A stretch of DNA of 64,000 nucleotides. It comes from Blasia pusilla. Its lineage: Eukaryota > Marchantiophyta > Marchantiopsida > Blasiales. The DNA lies in NCBI GenBank assembly GCA_050084515.1, contig CM114272.1:62001-126000 (forward strand), read 5' to 3'. Positions 12,485 through 21,588 of this stretch are shown piece after piece. How positions within the stretch are numbered: the stretch's first letter is position 1; each line of letters begins with the position of its first letter. A program made the position numbers and the translations under genes. The notes beneath the pieces are model-generated. The model saw only the letters and a list, made by a program, of their open reading frames with translations. It had not been told where the DNA came from and did no database searches.

Positions 12485-13099
12485 CTATCTTATGATCGAC
12501 TGCTCTTTGTGCGGCAACTCAGTCGGAAGCGCGTTTGTCAAGACATCCTCAAACTCCTTGACCATTCTCTGGAGTAGTTCTGGGATTCCCTTTGAAGTAG
12601 TGTCATGATCTCTACGTATTTTGCTTGTAGCCTCCTCCACTTGTCTCATCAAGCAGAGAAATCCATCCTCTAACTCGGTCATGCCCCTCCTTGTAATAGT
12701 GTTCACCAACTCCTTCTGCACCAGAACCGCACAAACCAACCGCACTTGCAACCGTTTGCCTTTCAGCAAGACGCTCAACCTCAATGGTCTACATCTTAAC
12801 TCCACCTCATACGCATCCAGGAATGTATTCCCCAAGACTCCGTCGATGCCATCCATCTCGCACATAGTGAAATTCTCCTTCAACTCGAATACTCGGCATC
12901 CTATGGTTAAACCCAAGACCAACTCAAAAGTCTGATGAGACTTGCCTCCGGAAAATCCTACTCGAATGGGCTCATCCGCCTTAGAGGTGGACAAACCCAG
13001 CTCCTTCACGATTCTCGGGCTTAGGAAGGAGTGCAAAGCACTTGTATCCACGAGCAACAACACATCGCGATCAGCAATCTTAGATCTTAGGTACACCAA
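12485..13099 (-). pseudogene. Gypsy aspartic protease and linker of element A
   Basis: A 204-residue open frame reads [23 protein letters not shown], the retropepsin motif with the normal D-T-G changed to D-T-S. GVLGNTFLDAYEVELRCRPL (flap to C-terminal portion) and a helical linker follow. The homologous segment of the 31898-38767 element keeps DTGA. The enzyme would cleave Gag-Pol; loss of the active-site Gly suggests this copy is inactive. Confidence 0.8.
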
Positions 13100-13120
13100 A
13101 TTAGGCGTCCTCTTGGTGAC

Positions 13121-14172
13121 CTAAAGGGACGTCTTGAGACCACCCGCCAACAGGTGCTTAGCAGCAAACGCAATCATACTCCCATTAGTAACCTTCGGTT
13201 TCAAACACCCTTTCGCCATGTGCCCAGGCTCGCCACAGTTGTAGCATATCACCTTGCCGTTTCCTGACTTAGAATGTTGTCCTCCTCTCGGCTTCGCATG
13301 AAGTTCCACTCATTTTTCCGCCGAGGTAAGCGACTCTCCCAAGTCGCTGAGCCCCCACTCCAGACTCTCTTGAATGTCTCCTTGTTCTTTGAATTCTTTG
13401 AAAAACCTTTTGGCTCAAAGGGCTTCTAGGTTTGGACTTCATCGTCCCCAATCCCCTCCGCTAGCTTCAGAAGGTCCGCGCAAGTATCTGGCAACGCCGA
13501 AATTTGGTAAAGGGCCTTTTCAACACTCGGTTTGAGTCCGCTAATGAAGATAGCCTTCTTCACGTGCTCATCCATTTTAGGAAGAGAAGTCGGTTTCGCA
13601 CTTAACTCCCTCACGTAAGCGCTTAAGGAACCACTCTGCCGCAACCGCATGCATTCCACCGTGTCGCACAACCCTTGGTACTCCGGAGTGAATCGGTGAC
13701 CAATCAACACCTTAAACTCCTCCCAACTCAAAGATGACTCATCGGCCAGATGTTCCTCTCATTGAGCTGTCCACCACTGTAGCGCATGATCCTTTAGGAA
13801 AGTAACGGCTACCATCACCTTGTCCTGCTCAACTGCCCTCTGCACCTCAAAGTACAGTTCCAACTCCGTAAGGAAATCCTTCACTTTCCGAGAATGCCCC
13901 ACCCCAGTGAATGGCGTGGGCAGGTTCATCTTGCACAGCTTTTTTCCAGCACCCAGAGTTTGGTCTGCCTCTAGCTGTGCAATCCGCTTACTTTTTTGGG
14001 ACATCTGCTCTACCAAAAACTTCAATAAGTCCAACGTCTGGCTCGACTCAGTCGATTCCCTTGAGTTTGGAGCCGATGGCCCCGCGGAAGGATTTTCCTC
14101 TAGAACATCCTCATGTCTGGCGCTCGGCTCTTTGGGAGTCTCCGTCTCCTCAATAGCTTCACGGTCCGGCAT
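13121..14172 (-). pseudogene. Gag of element A with CCHC zinc knuckle
   Basis: The N-terminal part (14172-13759) holds a retrotransposon gag core (FTGVGHSRKVKDFLTELELY, HALQWWTAQ). It continues at 13731-13426 with FTPEYQGLCDTVECMRLRQS and GSLSAYVREL. The nucleocapsid knuckle [14 protein letters not shown] is intact (about 13250-13200). A stop splits the two gag blocks. The protein would package element RNA. Confidence 0.85.
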
Positions 14173-14373
14173 TGGTTCGACTCTCGGTTCACGTCGCTTG
14201 ATTCAGCGCTTCTTGGGTTCGTCTCCCTCGATCGCCATCTTCAAGCTGCCTCACTCAGATCTCCTCCTTGTTTCTTGCGTCTCTCCTCAAGTGTCTGAGC
14301 CTAGCCGCTACCTTGAGTTTCCCCAAGCATCCGGTCGATCCCACAACCCCAAGTTCTCGCTCACCAAGGATTA

Positions 14374-14385
14374 GCTCTGATACCA
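14374..14385 (-). other. Primer binding site of element A (tRNA-iMet type)
   Basis: The minus strand reads TGGTATCAGAGC, complementary to the 3' end of plant initiator-Met tRNA. It starts two bases after the LTR end. Confidence 0.9.
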
Positions 14386-14387
14386 CT

Positions 14388-15414
14388 TGTCATGCGCCTA
14401 CTCTTCTTGAACGTCAATCTCTAGTATTGCGGAAGCGTATGTTCAGTAGGACACGCTCTCATCGCCGATCTCCACCTAAACACGCACTCTCGTTAGTCGG
14501 GTCTCACGCACTCTCGTTAGTCAGGTCTGGGCCAAACGTTCATCCAACCCACCGAGTCTTCTACTTAGTGCCTCATCAAGCTCAACCTTCCTTACTTCTT
14601 AGGTTCCAAACACGGCAAGTCCTTCAAGACTTGGAAAAGACTTTTTGGTTAGTCCAGGAACCTAAAACGGCACTTGCGCGCCTAGGGATCCCTATTGATC
14701 AACAGACCTCCTGCAAGTTCCTAACCGGGACCCAAATAATTGATTCGCGGATTGGAATCCAAGAGGGATCTCTAAAATTCACCTCAATAGACTTGGTTCA
14801 GGTTTTCAAGCCGAATTCCAAACTCCCAATCCGTTCCATGCCCTTGAGCCGCCCCATGGCGCCCAAAGTGGGGTTCGAGTCCCAAGCACCCTTGGAGACC
14901 TTCCCCTTACTAACACTTATGGGGATCTCCACCCTTCCCCTATCTTTGGGGAAGGATGGTCGGGCCCTTCATTTTGGCCCTCAATCCAACCCTACTTATA
15001 GTCGTTTTTGGGCCGTTTCTCAACCGCTACTTGTGCCTTTGTGGAGATCTTTAGTGCGTATGAACTGGCTTTCCATAAGCTTTCCAACGCATCCTTATTT
15101 GTCCCAAACACATGTTTGCACTAAACGTTATGGCCAAAAATACAATCAGAAACTCCCAAACGCTAGTGGCATCCCAAATCCGGATCACCTTCTTTGGCAA
15201 CCCACTTCCTAGACTTGACTCCTCTCAAGTCTTGATCCGCGTTTGGTCTAGGTTTCTCACTCGCAACCAAAACACATGACATGCAAAGCCTGGCTTGCGT
15301 CTCAACTCTTGTCTCTTCTCCAAGACCACTCCAACGCGCAAACCATCTTAGCGTGAGCCCGCTAGTGTTTCGATGTTCCGCTTTGGCACTCGTTTGGTCA
15401 TGAGGGTCGCCACA
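14388..15414 (-). repeat. 5' LTR of element A
   Basis: The minus strand starts TGTGGCGACCCTCATGACC and ends CGCATGACA, about 1,027 bp. It matches the 3' LTR at 37765-38767. Plus-strand open frames across it are antisense artefacts. Confidence 0.85.
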
Positions 15415-15550
15415 AAGGGTGTCTCTTCCAATCACCCCTGGTCTGTCAATGTCCTCGCATCTTGCCCCCAACCACTGCCTCAACCGTCTCGGTAGGCATG
15501 GGGCTCACCAACGCAACTTTTGTGATCTGTCGCATCCTCAAACGACGTTG

Positions 15551-16550
15551 CTAAGCTACTCTTAAGCTGAAAATCCATGTCAAATAGTTCAAGTCCATTG
15601 CTTGACCCAAGACATGACGTCGTGATGCCTCTGATAGTGACGGTACTACTATCACTCCTGTGGGGAATCCCATCGCTCGCTCTCGCTCATCAGCGTTGGG
15701 CTCCAGCAACCTCTGTACCTGGTCATCCCAAACCAAGCCAAGTCCGGCCTCCTTGAATGCATAGGAAGCGGGAAAACTCACCAATGTGGGAAAGGTTGCT
15801 CGTGGCATGCCAATCCTCTTGACCACAGTCACCGGCGGTCGATCATCGTGCCTCGCTGCGTGTGATCGACGACCCGGATCCAATATAGAATCCACCAAAA
15901 ACGGAGGGATGCTCCACTCTCGCGTAAGCCCTCCGTAACACCTCATATGTTATCAAGTTGGTCCACCAAAGACACCGGAGGTGTGCTCTAGAACCTACAC
16001 TCGCTGCATCTAACAAAACTGCTCTGCTGATCCATGCGCGCAGCCGATGTGCACTCATCACCACGCAGGAACTCGAATCGCCCAAAATTGGCACATTCTC
16101 CAAAATGTATGCTGGAGAATGAGGCTGATGCTCTTGTAAATGTCGCAAGATCCGCATCATCTCCCAAAACAACCTGGACCGAGTGTCAGCTAACCCGCTA
16201 CCTCGTCCAACACTTGATTGGCCCTGACACGGCCAACCAGCAATGACCAAGTCTATGGTCCCTACCCGCTCCAAGTTCTGCGCCCCCAACAATGAAATAT
16301 CCCTCGGTAGGGAACTCTGGTAGCCCTGAATGGCGAACGCAGAAAACAAGTTGGGAAAATGAAGGCATAATAGCGCCACATGGTGAAGTGAAGCGCGCCT
16401 CGGAACATCATCATACAGGTATTGTTGCACGCGCACTCCAACGTGCAAAACAACAACTAACCAAGTGTTGATCCCTCCAAAGAGATCCAACACTCGAATA
16501 CCCTCCTCTGGGATGCACCACACAATCGGGGTGGTGTCAAAAGGGGTCAT
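15551..16550 (-). pseudogene. C5-cytosine DNA methyltransferase domain within element B
   Basis: A frame from 16550 to 15843 carries the catalytic half of a DNA C5-methyltransferase. Motif I is VLDLFGGINTWL (residues 20-31, SAM binding). Motif IV is DLVIAGWPCQGQS, with the catalytic Cys at residue 108. RSRLFWEMMRIL follows. Motif VI is ILENVPILG (Glu 151). A motif VIII-like stretch is SRAHLRCLWWTNL. The C-terminal half continues in another frame (15946-15551) with ERERAMGFPTG and SRRHVLGQAMDLNYL, like the GFP and LLGRS segments ending DNMT3/DRM enzymes. The target-recognition region is short, also DNMT3-like. It lies after the protease and before RT, on the element's strand. A frameshift near 15900-15946 breaks it. 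A stray host pseudogene is unlikely given its position. Confidence 0.85.
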
Positions 16551-16594
16551 AGCAGCACTCTTGCCTACCTGGGGTTCCTCTTACCCGCCACACT

Positions 16595-17446
16595 CTAGTG
16601 CAAACGTCTCGCTCCACGCGTATACACATGCTCAGTGATTAAGCGTCGAAGCTCCTCAGTCGAGCCCCAAAGCGACACCTCTCCTCCACGGATTGATGCG
16701 GCTACCATGACACTCCTTTCCATAGAAATATCAAGAACGGGATTATCCTCTGCATAGACATGTCCCTCAATCAAATCACTAGGCCAAATGATGGCACTGC
16801 TAAATGCTGCTAAGGTTGCCATCTCTCCTGGCCGTCACTTGATCACTGCACTTGTGAATCGAACGGGTAATGAGCTTAGGCGCCCATCACCTGATTGCCA
16901 TCTTGGTCTGTAGGATGCTGACTCCTCCCCATAATCCAGGGAAAACCCCATCGGATATAACACTGCTCCACCAACCAAGACGTCATAGGACTCTGCATCA
17001 ATCACTATCGCCTTGGCTCTCACCACGGACTCATGTGTAGGATGTTCCGTGCGAATCCTCACAAGGACCTCATGTCGGGTGATTTATTGTGTGGTACTCG
17101 ATCCACCCAAGGATGTTTGTATCCGAAATGGAAAATGCTCCACATCGGCTCTTGTCAAGCCCAATCCTCTGAATGACGCTTTCCCCAACATCAGGGATCG
17201 CGCTCCTAAATCCAACAAGACGCGGTGCAGACTAAAAGCTCTACCTCCAGGACTCACCAATTGGAAGACCTCTCCCCGATTATCCAGCAACACAACACTA
17301 GGAGAAGCCATGGCACACTCTATCGCGGGTCTAGCAGGCATCTTGGCCATCCTGGCAACCGCAGCCTGGCATGAATCTGACGTGGACGGCCGAGCATCCG
17401 CTCCAAGGGGAGGTCCATCACCTCCTCTACAATCACCTCTGAACAT
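16595..17446 (-). pseudogene. Gypsy protease region of element B and linker to the methyltransferase
   Basis: At 17446-17084 the frame reads FSLHRVLLDLGARSLMLGKA, a retropepsin active-site region with Asp-Leu-Gly where Asp-Ser/Thr-Gly is normal. At 17062-16835 it reads AESYDVLVGGAVLYPMGF, the conserved later strand (D-V-L-x-G). The 16822-16595 frame contains no motif I recognise and leads to the methyltransferase. The frame is broken between the parts. Confidence 0.65.
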
Positions 17447-17982
17447 GATGCAAGAACTCCAACTCCACGCTCACAAAGCGTAGCGGCCAGGCGAAAAACC
17501 TCGGCGGGCGTACTTCCCAACGTCATAACATCAAAAGTAGAAAATAAAGGAGCGCGGTACACAACGGTGGCCGCCCCCAATAACGTGCTCGACACATGCC
17601 CCTCCTGAGCATCAGCAATAGAAGTCATCGCACTCGCTTCTCCCATCGCCCTCCGTGCCTGCACACCAACAACATCACCAACTTTCTAGGAACTCTGATG
17701 AGGATCCATCGATGGGGCCCTCATCGCCTCGGACAACGTGAAAGACTGAGGAAGTTTGGTCTGTTTCCTGGCTTCCCCTCGTTGTGGATCCAACGGCTGC
17801 TCTACGGCTGCTCCACGCGTCACAACTGCGGCGGCCTCCATCTGGGCAACCCCGCAAATACAACCAGGATCCTCCATATCTCTGGCTGCTCCATATGATG
17901 TCGATGCCACGGATCCGACATCGGGTAACCTCAATGCCATAGCGGCAATCTGCTCCTGTAGCTGCTGTATCTGAGCAACCAT
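17320..17982 (-). pseudogene. Element B gag-protease spacer with coiled-coil start
   Basis: The frame 17982-17686 begins MVAQIQQLQEQIAAMALRLP, a short coiled-coil-like helix, then Ala- and Arg-rich sequence. Another frame continues at 17664-17320. I recognise no domain. Position suggests a variable nucleocapsid/linker region. Confidence 0.45.
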
Positions 17983-18060
17983 CCCAGCCTCATGCCCGGC
18001 GTCTTCCTTGACGCGTCTAGGTGGTGGGACTCTATCTCCTCCACGGGCAGCTGCACCACC

Positions 18061-19313
18061 CTATTGGGCAACTCCAGCTCCTCGTCCCTCAACAAGACCA
18101 CTTGATGCACGATTTCTAGGCCCACCCGGATCTGCTTCTCGCTTTAGTGCCCTCTTTGGCCCTCGGCCCGGACGTAACTCAAGATGTAAACGGAAACACC
18201 TGGCGCGTGTGTGACCATACCTCTGACAATAGTCACACTGATAACCTCCTAGTGCAACACCATCTCCTCTGCCATGTTGAAGCACACGTCCATGACCCTA
18301 ACGAGTTCAATCGCACTGGTGATGGGCTCCACCACATGACCAACAAGTAATCATAGGCGGTTGTTTTGAGCCGCATATGAAGGTGCAAGTCTTTGTGGCA
18401 CGGCCTCCCGGTATCCTCCTTGAGCTCGTGGTGCCACAGTCAACCTATCTCGGAGTCCACGTTGCTGCACTGGTGGTGCATACAATCGTGACTGCTCTCG
18501 CCCAAAACCCATGGTGGCTACGCTCTCCTCTGCCATGTTGCGCTCAATGTTCTTGGCGATCCTAAAGACATCTCTCAACGTAGGGGAGGTGTTCATAAGA
18601 AGCACCCCCTCCCGCACCCGTGTCCGTAGGGTCCCATCCAGCATCCCGTACCATGACTGGATAGCCTGAGCCTCTGTCACCCCCTGAGTGATGTTGATCA
18701 AGTGGCGTAAGCGAGTGTAAGCCTCACACAAAATCTCACCGGGGCGCCTCTGGAAGTCGTGGATGCTCCGCAACTTCTCCGTCCGTACCCCTTGGTAGCT
18801 CACCCTCAACTCAGCGAAGAACTCAACCACGGGGTTGAACCTCGGAAGAACCCGACTAGACAATGCAACTACTTCAGTGCGAGTGACCCCTCCTAAAACA
18901 TCACTAGTGGAAGAGGAAGTAGCCTCTCCTGACTCCTCCTCATCTGGGAACGGCTCCGTCTATGACACATAGTGTGGGTCATAGTAGAGTCGCCATGTCT
19001 CAATCTCTTGGGCATATCTATGGGAGAACTCATGGTAATTGTCCATGGGCGCCCCCTCTAAATGTTGGAACATACCGTTCCATGCTGTAAACGGGTTGAA
19101 CTCTCTAGAGTTCCTAGCCCGCTGTGAGTCACACCAACTCCTAAACTCCACAATGAAGTCGTGTAGCTCTATGGTGCCTACAACACCCGAAAACCTACAC
19201 GGTCCTCTACCTCGGTCGTCCATCTCGTACGCCCAACTGGTATGACCACTCAATGTGTACGATGGATCACTAACACACTCCTCTACATGCTTCCCCTCGT
19301 CTGAAGATGACAC
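18061..19313 (-). pseudogene. Gag polyprotein of element B with zinc knuckle
   Basis: The upstream part (19313-18960) includes EFRSWCDSQRARN and AWNGMFQHLEGAPMDNYHEF. A retrotransposon gag core (18863-18351) has LRHLINITQGVTEAQAIQSW and RVREGVLLM. A CCHC knuckle, CDYCQRYGHTRARC, sits at about 18240-18200. Three frames are needed, so it is decayed. Gag differs from that of element A, so B is a distinct gypsy lineage. Confidence 0.75.
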
Positions 19314-20304
19314 AGAAGGAGATCGATATGGTCTCTCACGTGGAGACCCTCGGAACCTCGCACCACTCCGGATAAACCCTCCAGAGCTACTCTCAGGTCC
19401 ACTACCTCACCTCTCAAAATCCTCAAAGGACAACGGGATGGCCCTTGTGCCCCTCTCATACGATCACTCTCAATCTCGCGAGTCATCCCTCAATCACTTA
19501 AACTAAACATGCGGCATTCAATCTACACTCTCTCACTTAGACGTGTGTTGTGCGGCAACAAGCAGCATGGTGCGGCAAATCAACTGATCTATCGTCTCAT
19601 CGACAAACCATCCTCAACTCAGGACATCCCACACATGTCTATGTCCCCTAAACCCATACATCATCGATGCTCCTAACATCAACACGAAACCCAATATCCC
19701 AAATAACTTCCCAATATCCGAAAATCCCTCACACGTGCAGGGTAAGAGACCAGGATGGGTAACTTGACAATAATGTCGATGTCGCTCCTCGGCAAGTGTA
19801 AAACTCGACCCCAACTCGATCGTGAAGACAACTCCTCCAATCAGCAAGTCGTACTCCTCTCATACTGACTCTCCTCAAACCTCCTCGATGTGCCGTGCAC
19901 ATTCGACGGTCCAGTGCGGCACGAAATGGCTACAAACGACATGGCACTCGGGAATGGGGGTGTCGACTTCGGCGGCATACCCTCGTCAATCAGCAATTCA
20001 CACGCTCTGCTCCTTAGTGAAGGAGCGGCTCCACGGTCCAGACGGTGCGGTGCGGCCACAAGCCCCACGGCGCGGCAATCGGCGGTGCGTTGCGGCTACG
20101 AGCGTCCCGGCACGGTACTTGATCATCGTCGAGCGGCTACCAATCACAACATAGCAACATGAAATGAAAACTGAAACACCATAACCCGAGGTCACTTGCC
20201 ATCACAGGTTGATGACCAAACTACGATGACGGTGGCGGCCAAACCAAAGTATGTGGTGGCGGCCCAAGTTAGAGAATCAACGGTGGTCGTGGAAGACCCT
20301 CCAC

Positions 20305-20310
20305 TTTATA
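20305..20310 (-). promoter_or_regulatory. TATA-like box in the element B leader/LTR
   Basis: The minus strand reads ATTATAAAGTGG. It lies about 1 kb upstream of gag and downstream of a TTGAC-rich repeat array, so it is a candidate core promoter of the element. Confidence 0.45.
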
Positions 20311-20377
20311 ATGGCGGAAATGGCAACCAAGCGTGGACAACGGCCAAACATGGCTCTAAGCAGCGCTAGGCGGCGGC

Positions 20378-20490
20378 GGAGGTCGACGGTGGACGGTGGA
20401 CCGTTGACCGTTGACGGTGACAGTTGACAGTTGATGGTGACGGTTGATGGTTGACTCTTGATGGTGGACCGTTGATGGTGACTATGATGG
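20378..20490. repeat. Degenerate GTTGACGGTGA minisatellite (TTGAC-core array)
   Basis: About ten degenerate GTTGACNGTTGA/GGTGACGGTTGATG units follow each other. Several contain TTGAC, the core of the WRKY W-box (TTGACC and TTGACT occur). It lies just upstream, in element orientation, of the TATA-like box at 20305-20310. Confidence 0.75.
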
Positions 20491-21073
20491 CGACCGCCGC
20501 CGGCGGGGCGGCGGCTAGTTTAGAGTTTGAACAATTTAACCCTAAAAATCGCCTAGTAGTGGCAATTTTGCAAGATTGATTATAACTTTTTGCTTGCAAC
20601 TCCAAATTGCGCACCGTTTGTTGCACAACATGCACAACTTTATGATCCACGACGGCGTTATAAAATATTTGAAATCAAACATTCAAGTAAAAACTGACAG
20701 GGATTGTCGTAAAACCCAATGTCTCTTTCTCCTACACAAAATTTGGCAGCACTTCCGTGCTGATTTATCCCAACAAAAATGTAAGACCTATGAGAACACA
20801 AATCAGCAAGCTACATGGTGCTCTCGAGAGCACCGGCATGGAGCAATCCACTCCCATACTCAATTCCTATCAAAAATTGGGCAGCGCTTCCGCGTGCCAC
20901 TCTCCCGTACAAAAAATCAGCAAAGTAAAATAGCAAACTCGCACGGCTCTTGCTCATGTGAGCACTCCCATGAGCCATGGAGCGGGGAACACGGTCCCCC
21001 AACCTGCACCAAACATCGAGCAACCAGCGAGCTCCCCCATGAAGCTCTTTCATTCACTCAATTCTCTCTTTGT

Positions 21074-21588
21074 AAAATAAGATCCAATCTCTCTCAACAC
21101 CATAGCTCTCAAATGTGTGCACTCTCACATGTCTCTCTCAATGTCAAACCAAACCCACTCTCCTAATGAGAGACTTGGGTTACACACACAAGGCAAGCAA
21201 GACCATAACTCCGCCGCCTCATGCCAAGAGGTTCAACAAAGAGAGAATGAGCTCTCAAGCTCTCTCTCCTTGAGGTTTACCCCTCCCCTCTCCAAAGCTC
21301 TCTCCATGGTAACCTATGGTCCCAAGTCACCTCCTTGGCTCTTAACCTGATGTAGGAGGTCAAGGGCCACTTACCAAAAATACAAAGTTGATCATATACT
21401 CAAAATGGTATTTACCTAAAATAGTAAGCTCTTTAATATGGCTCCAAATGAACCGAAACGAAGGGGAAACTTGCTCTCTCAGGTTTCCCAGGGCCTCAGC
21501 GGGTCATCCTCGACCTACTAAGCCTCTCCTCCATTACTCACGAAGGCACTCTACTAGATCTTACCGATCTATCCTAAAAGACGTGACA
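21074..21588 (-). repeat. Start of element B 5' LTR (block L copy)
   Basis: The minus strand starts TGTCACGTCTTTTAGGATAG. It aligns to 8394-8908 over 515 bp with equal length. Downstream of it, in element orientation, the sequence differs from that at the other end. Confidence 0.75.

Larger units (their letters stand above)
12320..15414 (-). mobile_element. Truncated Ty3/gypsy element A inside element B
   Basis: The 5' LTR is 14388-15414, followed by a tRNA-iMet-type primer site, gag, zinc knuckle, protease and the very start of RT. It then breaks off at about 12320 in the KKRDG segment before the RT palm. There element B's pre-RT sequence resumes, and a GGGATGGGA stretch at the break could be junction microhomology. 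It is the same family as the element at 31898-38767. Its 3' half and 3' LTR are missing, so no target duplication can be checked. Confidence 0.8.
8265..21588 (-). mobile_element. Large decayed Ty3/gypsy element carrying a DNA methyltransferase domain (element B)
   Basis: Read on the minus strand: terminal repeat (from 21588), leader with TATA-like box, gag (19313-18061), protease (17446-16835), C5-cytosine methyltransferase (16550-15551), reverse transcriptase (12260-11624), RNase H (11255-10929), integrase (10784-9310), terminal repeat (8908-8265). Protease-RT-RNaseH-integrase order is the gypsy signature. A 515-bp block is shared by both ends (8394-8908 and 21074-21588), with roughly 6-8% mismatches by eye. 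A second gypsy element lies at about 12320-15414. Frameshifts and stops run throughout, so the copy is dead. No matching target duplication was found at the outer ends, and the right-hand LTR limits are uncertain. Confidence 0.75.

Noticed and set aside
13820-14374. 184-residue plus-strand open frame
   Set aside because: Exact antisense of the element A gag reading.
14268-15212. 314-residue plus-strand open frame
   Set aside because: It lies antisense inside the LTR of element A and has no motif; long only because of base composition.
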